Position numbers and translations under genes: made by a program
NCBI RefSeq assembly: GCF_000151665.1
Contig: NW_013171820.1
Span: 91,093-155,092, forward strand
Direction of reading: 5' to 3'
Origin: Blastocystis hominis
Taxonomy: Eukaryota > Sar > Bigyra > Opalinata > Blastocystidae
Length of the DNA stretch: 64,000 nucleotides
Shown here: one piece after another, positions 23,401 to 32,910 of the stretch
Position numbering within the stretch: position 1 is the stretch's first letter
Layout: each line of letters starts with the position of its first letter
The notes under the pieces: generated by a model
Told to the model about the DNA's origin: nothing
Seen by the model: only the letters and a program-made list of their open reading frames with translations
Databases searched by the model: none

Positions 23401-26400
23401 GGATCACGCATTTGCGACTTGTTTTATCGCTTTCCCACCCCTTCACGTTCTCCTTCCAATCCACCTTCCCTTTCCACGTTTCTCCGATGAAACCGCCCAC
23501 CTCGATCGGGTTCCACGTTTCCCTACACTCCTCCATTCTCGACGTTCCTTCCGCCACGCTCGTCCTCAACAAATCCGAAGTCAAACAATGGGGAATGGCC
23601 ATGGCGGTCCTCCATCCCGCCCAGCGCACCGCGGTGATTCCTCAGGGCATCACTACGGGCACGTGGGCGTGGGATATTTCGATTAAACGTTGCTCTACAC
23701 AATACATGGGGGTCGGAATCGCGTCTCTCGGAACCAAATTCACCTCCTATCTAGGCAGAGACTTCACCGGATGGGCCTTTCAGCCCACCGGAGAGAAGTG
23801 GCATGCCAACGTCGGCACGCCGTACGGCCCGCCACGGCCGTCCTACAGCGAGGGCGACACGATAACCGTGGAAATCGACATGGATCGAGGCGAGCTTTCC
23901 TTCTACAAAAACAATTTGTTCTTAGGCGTCGCGTTCGACAACGTGCGCCAGAGCGCCGTCGCCTCGAAGTACGGCGTCTTCCCCGCGGTTACGTGCTATC
24001 GATCGGGAGACATGCTGGAATCGCGGGGATTTCGGAATGGCGAAATCACGGACTATTTTTCGTCGCTGGATATGTTAAATCGCGTGAAATGGACGCAGAT
24101 GTGGTCGAATGGAAAACGCCACGGATACGGAATGATCGAATATCAGAGCGGAGAAAAGTGGCACCGCGTTTGGAGAAACGGAGTTCCCGATGACCTCGTT
24201 GTGATCGAAAATGATGGAACGTGGAAAATTGAATTGTTGAATTGTGACGAACTCACTCATTCCGAAAACCAAATCGATGTGGAGGCCTATTTTGGACGAG
24301 CCGTCTCGATGGACGAATCCCTCGTCGCTCTGCTTCGAGCCATCGAATTACCCCCGATTTCTGCATCTCCAGAAATCAACACGATGGTGACCGTCAGCGG
24401 AGCTGGCCAGCTTTTCCCATCCCAGCTCTTCACGTTCTCGCCGGCGCACTGCGCCGCTGGAATCGAGCTGAGCGACGATTTGCTTTCCGCTCGCTGCGCC
24501 ACCAATAATCGATGCATGGTGCTCGGCTCCCGCGGTTTTACCAGCGGAAAAGTGTACTGGGAAGTGTCCGTGGAGAACTGCGACTACGGAACACTATTCA
24601 TCGGGGTGGCGGGGAAATTGGCGGGGAGCAGTCATCAGTGCTGGCGCGATTACGGGTTCGTAAGCAATCGGTCGTTCCAGGACCACGCCAATGAATACTT
24701 CTACGGCGTGCAGTTCTACAAGGGCGACGTGATCGGGGTTTTGCTGGACATGGATCACGGCGAACTCTCCTTCTTCAAGCAAGGCAAGGACTTGTACTAC
24801 TCGCATCATTCGCTGCTGTCGTTCGGCGTGGCGGCTCGCAATCTTCACTCGAATGGAGGCGAGCTGCAGGTGATTCCGCTGTTCCCGTCGATCGGATTCA
24901 AGCGCTGCGGCGACGCCGTGACGCTGCGGAATATGAAAGGCGTGGAGGAGAGCGGGAACGACGCGGAGGGAAGTCTGAAGCAGGTGCGATTTGCGTATCA
25001 TTTGATGCGAGCGATGTATGTGGGGAACCCGGAATTGCTTCCTTCCTTTGTGAGAGAGAGTATTGTGAGGGAGTATAGGAGAAAGAACGTGAAGACGGTG
25101 CTGGCGAGGGGAGCGATTCGAGTGGAGATCGATACGTCGCAGGAGAGGCTTGATCGGGTTTTGAGGGAGCGAAATCGGCTGAAAATCGGGCAGTTGATGA
25201 ATGGAAGGAATGGGGTGAAGCGGATTGTGGGGACGAAGTTCGATCAGATTTGGTACCAGTGCGAAAACCATGACAGCTATTGGTATTTTAACGTGAACGA
25301 AATGAAGGCGATTTTGCGTGGAGGCGAAGTGAATCAAAACGAATCATTGAATGAATCATTGAATGAATCAATGAATGAATCCATCGATTTGAATGAATCC
25401 ATCGATTTGAATGAATCATTGAATCCATTGAATCATCAATTGAATGAGTCAACCAACGAATCCTTCGATGCATCCATCGCTTTCAATGCATCGCTCCCTA
25501 ATTCCACCGACTCTCCTCCCTCTCCCTCCGATTCCTCCACCCGCAAAGACCCCGACTGGAGTTTCATTCTGAAATCGATTTGCCGCGGGGACCACCACGG
25601 GCTCGCGGGCTCCGCTCTGCGCCTGCTGAACCAGAGCGTGCCCTCCTTCCTCCCCTTCACCCCGCTCACCTGGAAGAACGCGCCGTTCTTCGCCTCCTCG
25701 CCCGTGTTCTCCGCTCTGCCCTCGCTCTCCACGCTCTTCCTCGCCTTCAAACCGCTCCTCTCCTTCTCCTCCAAAAAACTCCTCTGGCAAACCGTCCTCA
25801 CCGCCACCGCCGCTCACGCCATGAAGCTCTCCGACGGCGTGCAGACTCCGCTCACCGTTCCTGAGGTCAAGATCAACCGCATCGCGGCGCGGCGCAGCCA
25901 GCAGAGCAACGAGTCGCGCAGCGACATCCTCACGAAGTCCGTTCTGAACCAGATGATTTCGTCGATGGAAGTCGTCCCCGTCGCGAGCTTTCGAAGAGAA
26001 TTCGGCCACGCGGAGGACGCTGGCCAAAAACGGAGCTTTTTTGTGAGGCTGATCGGAGAAGGCGTGTATGATAGCGGCGGTCCGTACCGCGAAATGATCG
26101 AGACAGCGATCTCGTTTGAGCCGTTGTACGTGTTGAATTTGGCCCGGAAATCGGCGAACAACGAGAACAATCTCACCAACGACGAAACGTTCGAAATCAT
26201 AAACAACAACGACACAGACAACCCGCCCAACACACGACGCATGCAGTTCTATTGGGGCGTTCTGCTCGGCGTGGCGATCCGCGGCGCGATCTCCGTCTCG
26301 CTTCCCCTCTCCTCGATCTTCTACAAAAGCGTAGCCAACGAACCACTCAATCAAAACGACATCGAGAACGTCGACCTCGGCGTTGTCCACATGCAGACCA

Positions 26401-27035
26401 ACTGGGACGAAGTCCTCGCCGCCTTCGGATCCACCTCCGAGATCATCGACGTTTTGCCCCTCAACCGACTCGACAAAACCAAACTTCTCTTCTGGGTGGA
26501 CCGCGAACCGCGGTCTTTATGGTTCCAGCGCGTCTTTCGCGCCGTGCTCACGCAGAAATGGACAGATTGCGAGCTCGTGGTGCGCGGCATGGGCGCCGTG
26601 CTGCCTCTCCAGTGGATCATGCTCTTCACACACGCAGAACTCAAAACACTCATCTGTGGAAACGAGGAAATCGAGGTCCGCGACCTCCAGGAAATCGCGG
26701 AATACGCGGAAGGCGTCGACGTGCACGGCGACGTCATTCGACGCTTCTGGAACGTCGTGGAGGGGCTTTCCAGCGAGGACCGCGGGAAACTACTCGAGTT
26801 TGTGTGCGCGCGAAGCCGAATTCCCGCGCCGCCGCACCCGCCAATTTCGTTTAAAATCGCGGTTGTGAAGGGCGGCGATGAAATGCTGCCGCAGAGCCAG
26901 ACGTGCTTCTCGATCCTGAAGATCCCGGCGTATTCGTCGGAGGAGGTGATGAGGAAGCAGCTGCTGTATGCGATTTATAACGCGCCGACGATGGAGCTGG
27001 ACGTGCAATTGCATGATGCGGAAGGATGGGAATAA
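14481..27035 (+). CDS. Giant SPRY-UBA-HECT E3 ubiquitin ligase
   Basis: No poly(A) octamer breaks 12.5 kb, and introns of 30-34 nt bridge all in-frame stops checked (for example about 20496-20525). The product should be roughly 3,700-3,900 residues. In order: helical N-terminus; a SPRY-like domain (16540-17040) and a second beta-rich one (17430-17960); long HEAT/ARM-like helices (18120-20500); a UBA domain (21150-21270, ILIGMGFTPNHVDLAVQCHG); a LamG-like sandwich (22480-22800); SPRY (23640-24030, GVGIASLG...GWAF); a MORN-like strand (WSNGKRHGYGMIEYQSG); SPRY (24440-24930); a Ser/Asn-rich linker; HECT (about 25960-27030) with LIGEGVYDSGGPYREM and active-site Cys in SQTCFSILKIP. HECT ligases form a ubiquitin thioester. 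The layout resembles HERC1/HECTD-class giants but lacks visible RCC1 repeats. Exon borders are approximate. Confidence 0.85.
25335..25470 (+). repeat. GAATGAATC-type repeat inside HECT coding sequence
   Basis: Imperfect 9-12 bp units (GAATCATT-GAAT, GAATCCATCGATTT) encode NESLNESLNESMNES and NESIDLNES runs in the linker before the HECT domain. The units resemble the degenerate edge of the Sec8-intron minisatellite at about 4243-4320. Here the frame stays open. Confidence 0.7.
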
Positions 27036-27091
27036 TGCGCGTATGCATGTGTATATATTTGTTTATTTATTTATTATTTTTTTTGTTTGGT

Positions 27092-27099
27092 TGTTTGTT
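27092..27099 (+). terminator. TGTTTGTT element of the HECT gene
   Basis: Exact octamer 57 nt after the HECT TAA, in a T-rich trailer. Confidence 0.6.
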
Positions 27100-27163
27100 T
27101 CCTTACATTTTTAATTCGATTTCGTGAAATGGTGAGGAATAAGAATCATTTCATGCAAAAAAG

Positions 27164-27932
27164 ATGAGACTTCATTTGCTTCTTGTCTTATTCGTGCTTT
27201 TCACAGCGTACTCTAAAGTATGGAATGCTCAAATGGGGAGTTGAGACTCTAGAAAGTCACAGTTGAACTTGAAGACGAGCGCGCGCTTTTAGATGGATCA
27301 ACTGAGTCAAAGTGGTATTGTAGAAAGGTTCTTTTTCCAAAATACGTTGAATCGCTGCTTGGAGTCATTCCTTTCAAAAAATCATTCCAGTGCCTCCTTC
27401 CCGGTCTTTCTGGGGAATCTACATACGATGCAGTTCTAATTGATGAGATATCCGAGCCTACAAGTATTCCGTACGCAGCGGAGTTTTATTTTTAGAAAAA
27501 CATGGAATCTATAATTTGTACATTATTAGTGCGAAATCAGCCTCGTCTCTTTTCGAGAATTACAACCTGACAGAATTTGTTAATTTCTATTGTTTGTCCA
27601 CCTTGCATACTGCGTGTCCGCAAGGTTTTTCCGTGATCCAAAGCTTGAAGGAGATCAGACTTCACTCACCTTTTATCTTAGTTCGTCCACAGGATAACGC
27701 TGTCGATGTGGAGGAGCGGATTTACGTATAGTCGCCTCTAACACTGGACGATGTGAATCAATACGTTCATCGTGCTGGCTTAAAAACGCTTCGTTCGCAT
27801 ATTTTGATTCAGGAAGAAGAAGAATTGCCAATTCTCTATGCAATCATCTTGATTGCCGGATCGACCGTTCTATTCCTCGGCTTCCTTTGTGCTACTTGGT
27901 GTTGGCATGGAGCAAAAGAGAAGAAGGAATAA
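27164..27932 (+). CDS. Type I membrane protein of unknown function
   Basis: Three introns (35, 32, 30 nt) give about 223 residues. A signal peptide (MRLHLLLVLFVLFTAYS) is followed by a ~170-residue lumenal part with a few cysteines (KWYCRKVLFP, FQCLLPG, FYCLSTLHTACPQG), one membrane helix (ILYAIILIAGSTVLFLGFL) and a short basic tail ending KEKKE. The tail resembles dilysine ER-retrieval signals, so ER or Golgi residence is possible. No family is recognised. Natural stop TAA; no clear octamer lies in the 56-bp gap before the next ATG. Confidence 0.65.
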
Positions 27933-27988
27933 GCAGAACATTTTGGAAGGTTCTAGAGATACAATAGTTTTGGCACATATTAAGTTTC

Positions 27989-29198
27989 ATGTTTGAGAAA
28001 ATAATCGATTTGATTGAGCATCCTGAGGATTACCAGGATGTAGAAGCGTACCTAGCTCCTGGAATCGATTTCTCCATAGTGCTTATAAAGATGCGACCAG
28101 TGCGCTCGATGACTATCTGAAATCGGATTCGCAGGATAAAACCGCTCTCGAATTGAAGGTGAGAATTCTGTTAAGGACTCGCCGCTACAATTACGCCAAG
28201 CAGGTAGCAAAAACTCTTTTAATGCTTGGCGGAGAAGAGTCGCAGTATCTCTATTATTATGGATTTGCTCTTTTGTGCTCAGGTGATTTCGAAGGAGCAT
28301 ACAGCACATTCCACCGTGCCTATTCTCTGGATCCAGACGGCAGTTACTCTTTTGGAAGCCTCGCTCGCCAGTCGAAGGAATTGAACAATCTGAAAAAGAA
28401 GGGAAATGACTTGGTATCGCAGGGGAAAACGGAAGAAGCCGTCGCAGAATACACAAAAGTATATTGTTTATTGTTTAGTAGGGGGAAGAGTGTAACAAAT
28501 AGGGCATTGAGCTCTGCAACTCCAAGGAACTGCAGTGTGGCTACGTCTTCCTGAACAATCGCGCTGCCTGCTACATGAATCAGCAGCGATACGAGCAAGC
28601 CTTGCAAGATCTCGATGCCTCGCTCCTTCAGTTCCCGTTCTCTCCCAAGACGTATCTTCGCGAGATTCGCTGCATTCAGCAGCAGAATTTGCAAGAACGA
28701 CTGAGTGTAATTCCTTCCTATTATGTAAATGCTTTGTTTTGCGGTCGGTATTCCGACCCTGCGCTTCGCACCACTAAACGAGATTACATCCAATTCTTAA
28801 AACAACACAATGCTTTCCAGAGCAATGTCCAACCCATTTCGAATGATCACGAGCTCTCTCGCGTTCTCCGCATTAATCCGGGAACGCTGATCGTTCTAGA
28901 CATTTTCGCGTCGTGGTGTGGACCTTGCAAGGTCACATTCGAGTTTTGGAATAACATGTAGAAGCTGGCGCCGTTACTTGATGAAATGAGCGTTACTCAT
29001 CCTTCTGTGATCTTTTTGAAGGTGGATGGAGATAAAGTCCGCGAAGTCTCATCGAAGTATCAAGTCGAAGGTTTCCCGACGATATTGTTGATTCGAAACG
29101 AGAAAGTGGTTGACAAAGTGGTGGGATATGCGCCGGAGGACATTGAAAGCAAAATCGAAGGCAAGTTGGAGATGGAGATGGATTTGGTCTATGCCTAA
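27989..29198 (+). CDS. TPR protein with C-terminal thioredoxin domain
   Basis: About 365 residues. Several TPR helices span residues ~20-220: YNYAKQVAKTLLMLGGEESQ, YLYYYGFALLCSGDFEGAYS, LKKKGNDLVSQGKTEEAVAEY, NNRAACYMNQQRYEQALQDL. A thioredoxin fold follows with the active site ASWCGPCKK and cis-Pro loop VEGFPTILLI. A 30-nt intron splits WCGPC-K from KLAPLLDEM; without splicing a TAG interrupts the domain. TPR-Trx fusions such as plant TDX/TTL proteins link Hsp70/Hsp90 binding to redox activity. Two divergent Hsp70 genes lie elsewhere in the window, though partnership is conjecture. Confidence 0.85.
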
Positions 29199-29289
29199 AC
29201 ATCCGGATGATTCTCTTATTGGTACTCGTTTTTGTTTATGATGTATCTATCAATCGGAAACTCATTACCAATTTTAATATACTTTTGAT

Positions 29290-29297
29290 TGTTTGTT
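29290..29297 (+). terminator. TGTTTGTT element of the TPR-thioredoxin gene
   Basis: Exact octamer about 92 nt after the TAA and 47 nt before the next ATG. Confidence 0.5.
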
Positions 29298-29344
29298 AGA
29301 ATGACAAAAATCGAGACTTTTTTGGATTTCCTCAGAATAATCTG

Positions 29345-30748
29345 ATGGAGAACGCAAACACTGCTCTGGATGAACTGAAGATGATCGTCAGCGGGATGGA
29401 TACAAAAGCGTCCCAGCTTGCCGTGAAGAGGATTAAGGAGATACTGGACGAGAATCCTCAGATTGTAAATGAAGCATGCAGACATATAGAAGTATTTTTC
29501 AAAGACGTAATTGGTTTTGCTCGGGATTTACGATTCTAGGCCCCTGTGCAACATAAACGCTCGATTTTATTTCTACTCGACTATCTATTCAGTTTCCGGA
29601 TGATCAATGTGTTAAACTACTTTTGTTCTTCTCTTCCCAGTATTCTCGGGTCGTACTATGAATCTGTTCGATTTGATTGTTCGAATTAATAAACAGGCTG
29701 GAGATGAGTTCCGAAAGGAATTAGGTTTTATCGTAGGAAAATGGTATCAGCAAGGACTCGTTCCTTACTACATCATCGACTTAATCAACGTACTTTCCGT
29801 TCCTTTTCTCACATCCACAGCGGAAAATCTACTCCATCTGCACATCTCCCGAAGAACAGCAATCCTGGCACATGAACTTAATGACGAAAGTAATTCCTCG
29901 CCAAGCGCAGCCCGCGCCTCCCATGCCCCAGCCCAGCCAGCAGGTGTTAGTATACGACGGCATCGACACAACGAAAAGCGAGCTGAACGCTCTGTTCACA
30001 ATCAACTCGGATTTGCTCGAACGCAAAGTCCACGCCGTAAATCCGCGCGCTTTTCGCTCACAAACAGACCGTTCAGAGCCATTTCGAATACGTGCGTGAC
30101 GTCTTCCTCTACCAACTCGAACAAAACAAGCGGAACAATGTTCCGCAGCCGGAGATCCGGCCGATCGCCGCAAATCCGGACATCGGTCCGATGCATTTCG
30201 ATTTCGACTGGGAAAAAGATCGAAAAACGCTGCAGAGCGAAGGGCGACGCTACTTCTTCAACCTCGAAAAGAGCTACCGCTTCTCCTGCGATCACTGCGG
30301 CGTGCTCATTCGAAACGAAGTGGAAGTAGGAGGGATTTTTGGAATTCCAGAAATAGTACAAAGCGCATTTGTCGAACCATCTGCGCAATCGCGAGCTTTT
30401 CGAGCGGCAGAAGGTCAGTCGCGGCTGGCTGAAGCGGCACGTGGACTGGATCGATGAGGGCCGTCGGAAGGATATTCTGGAGGAAAAAGAACGAGTGGGG
30501 ATGGGAAGAACGTTTGAGAATAGGAGCCGAGCGCTCGCGTGATGTACGATTTGAATTATCTGCGGTGCGGAATCTGCGGAGAGCAGCTGGAGACGGAGAA
30601 TGTGAACGATGGCGTGGATAATGGGTTGTTGTAGGGGAGAAGGAAGGGAGCGAGGTGTAGCTTTAAGGACGTGGTGCGACCGGATCCGCAGGGACCGATT
30701 TATCACAAGGGATGCTATCGGATTCAGCAGAAACAGAGGGGAATGTGA
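29345..30748 (+). CDS. PCF11: PCF11-like pre-mRNA cleavage/polyadenylation factor
   Basis: About 400 residues after splicing. The N-terminus is a CTD-interacting domain: a helical array with VQHKRSILFLLDYLFS and LGFIVGKWYQQGLVPYY. After a Pro/Gln-rich linker come two zinc-finger-like Cys clusters of the kind found in Pcf11: SCDHCGVLI and LRCGICGEQLETEN, the second followed by IYHKGCYRIQ. PCF11 joins RNA polymerase II to 3'-end cleavage and termination. The protein is short for the family and the assignment rests on domain order. It is notable here because this lineage relies on polyadenylation to make some stop codons. Frames near 29950-30100 and 30340-30560 are uncertain. Confidence 0.7.
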
Positions 30749-30784
30749 AGAGAGAGAGAGGGAGTGGAATAGAATGGAATGATG

Positions 30785-30792
30785 TGTTTGTT
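30785..30792 (+). terminator. TGTTTGTT element of the PCF11-like gene
   Basis: Exact octamer 37 nt after the TGA stop. Confidence 0.65.
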
Positions 30793-30939
30793 GGATAAAG
30801 AGGGAGGGAAAGGAAAGAGAGAGAAGTAGGAAATGAGTCTATGAATCAATGAAACTTACAGTGAATGAATTGAATGAATCATAATACAATCCACAATCCA
30901 TTCTTCAAATGATTCTCTCCTTTACAACCATTCAATTCA

Positions 30940-31250
30940 ATCTTTCCATTCAATTCATTCAATTCATTCAATTCATTCAATTTATTCAATTCATTCAATT
31001 CATTCAATTCATTCAATTCATTCAATTCATTCAATTCATTCAATTCATTCAATTCATTCAATTCATTCAATTCATTCAATTCATTCAATTCATTCAATTC
31101 ATTCAATTCATTCAATTCAATTCAATTCAATTCAATTCAATTCAATTCATTCAATTCATTCAATTCATTCATTCATTCATTCATTCATTCATTCATTCAT
31201 TCAATTCATTCATTCATTCATTCATTCAATTCATTCAATTCATTCAATCA
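30940..31250. repeat. Intergenic (TTCATTCAA)n minisatellite
   Basis: About 300 bp of the 9-bp unit TTCATTCAA, with a CAATT sub-run near 31115-31147 and TTCA sub-runs near 31165-31230. It is the reverse complement of the Sec8-intron unit. It sits between the converging 3' ends of the PCF11-like and NUF2 genes. Both strands give long repetitive frames (ELN and IQF) that are not genes. Confidence 0.9.
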
Positions 31251-31292
31251 GTCTATCCACACATATTCCACTCCATTTTCCAATCTCTTTCA

Positions 31293-31300
31293 AACAAACA
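31293..31300 (-). terminator. TGTTTGTT element of NUF2
   Basis: Exact minus-strand octamer inside the open frame, 4 nt after the T of a TGG codon. Cleavage there yields TAA from the tail. Confidence 0.65.
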
Positions 31301-31303
31301 CTC

Positions 31304-32857
31304 CACACCATCGCCATCAAACTACTCTGATATCGCTTCGCCTTCTCCACCAGCTCCTTCACCATTACTTCCCTCGCCGCAATCTTCTTCTCCCACTCCG
31401 CCTTCACCGCTTCGATCTTCCCTTCACTCCCTTTTTCCTCCCCTACTTCTCTCTCCACCTCCGCAATCCCGCGTCTCTCCGCTTCGCACGCTTCCTCCGC
31501 TTCTTCGCTCGCCTCCTTCGCTTCCTTCGCTTCGCGACGCAGCCCTTCGATTTGCTCCGCCTTCGCGCGCTCCTCGTTCGCCACGCGCACGCGCAGATCG
31601 TCCAACTCGCTCTGAAACCGCTGCGCCTGCAATTGGAGTTTCTACCGTTCCACAGTTTCCACAGTTTCCACCTTTTTCTCAATGGTTTTATCGGTGAGCT
31701 GCTGTTTCAAGTCGCGGATCTGCTGCTTTAGTGTTTCGATTTGTGTCTCCAACTCATTCCTAAAATCGAGCTGTTTTTTTATTTCCTCCAGTCGCTCCAC
31801 AACTCCCCCCAATTTCTATGGAATAACCGCGGGACATCGCTACGGTGGAAGCCTGGCTCATAATCGCGGATTGGGATTGGAGGTCGGTCAGCTGATTGCT
31901 CAGCGTTCGACATTCCGCCGTGAAACGCGCGTATTTTTCGCGGTTATCGACCACTTCTTGCTGCCATTTGATTGGACGCTGTGAGTTCTACTTTGAGTTT
32001 CCGCGGGGAAAGAACGATTTGGCTGCTTAGTGTTTCGTACGTTTCGTTTTCTTCTTTGATTTGTGTTTCGAGTTGTTGCTTGCAGTGAGGAGTTTCATCG
32101 ATCATTACGATGGTGCGCGTGATCTCGCGTGTTTCGATTCGAATAGAGTTTCCTATCTCTTTGAGTCGCTGCTGCTCGAGATTTAAACGCTCGATTTCCT
32201 CCTCTAAGCCTTTGTTCGTTTCTTTCTGATGCACAATGATGTCGCGATCGTACTGCTTTTTCGCTCTACATATCGAAATAAACAAATTTTAAATTACTCC
32301 AGAGCGTCGCGTGTGGTTTGCTTCAGTCGAATGTCAATTTCGGTCCGACGTATCTTTTCGGTCAGTTCATTCTAGTTGAAAAACGAATTATGTAAGTAAA
32401 TCTACTTTACGAGTTCGGTAGGGTTGCAATTCTAGCACGATTTGGTCAGAAAAGCTAATGAAGTTTATAGCGGCGCTAATCAATTGCCGAAATCTTGCTC
32501 CCGTTGGTTGCAATAGATCAGATAGAGAGAAATCGTAGACGCAACAGGTTTCCATGAAACCCTTTCTATTGAGTGAATCATCCGAAATAAACGTTACAAA
32601 GGCTCAAAGGCATTGATAGCAACCAATATCGTAGAGTATCCATCAAGTGAGTACTTTTTTGCTGTATCTCGGTCAAATGATGTGATTTCGTCAGATGGAA
32701 TGCCGGAGCAGACGCTCATAAATTGAACCAGTACCTCAGCAATCTTGGCCGGTTTGGGACTGTTGATTTCCTCAATCTCCAACGGAATATTGAGTTGTTT
32801 CATCACATTCACGATTTCATTGTCCTTTAAAATCGGAAACGAGTACTTATCATCCAT
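31304..32857 (-). CDS. NUF2: Kinetochore protein NUF2 (NDC80 complex)
   Basis: The N-terminal calponin-homology domain is diagnostic: YSFPILKDNEIVNVMKQLNI, EINSPKPAKIAEVLVQFM, then across an intron YDFSLSDLLQPTGARFRQL and SAAINFISFSDQI. The remaining ~280 residues are coiled coil (QYDRDIIVHQKETNKGLEEE, ELDDLRVRVANEERAKAEQ). NUF2 pairs with NDC80 to bind microtubules at kinetochores. About 430 residues, with introns of about 30-65 nt. The frame has no useful stop: read on, it enters the minisatellite after about 20 junk residues. TGTTTGTT at 31293-31300 predicts cleavage after 31305 or 31304, making TAA or TGA at the TGG codon. Confidence 0.88.
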
Positions 32858-32897
32858 CCCTCAAACAAAAATTTGAAATGTTTTCTCTCCTTTCTCC

Positions 32898-32905
32898 AAC
32901 AAACA
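32898..32905 (-). terminator. TGTTTGTT element of the CCCH gene
   Basis: Exact minus-strand octamer lying inside the open frame of the CCCH gene, about 40 nt before the NUF2 ATG. Confidence 0.65.
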
Positions 32906-32910
32906 ACCCA

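Noticed and set aside
25449-26390. 313-codon minus ORF
   Set aside because: Antisense of the HECT domain; no family resemblance and no splice or poly(A) context.
30879-31697. ELN-repeat and IQF-repeat ORFs on both strands
   Set aside because: Minisatellite artefacts; the plus ORF then runs antisense through NUF2.
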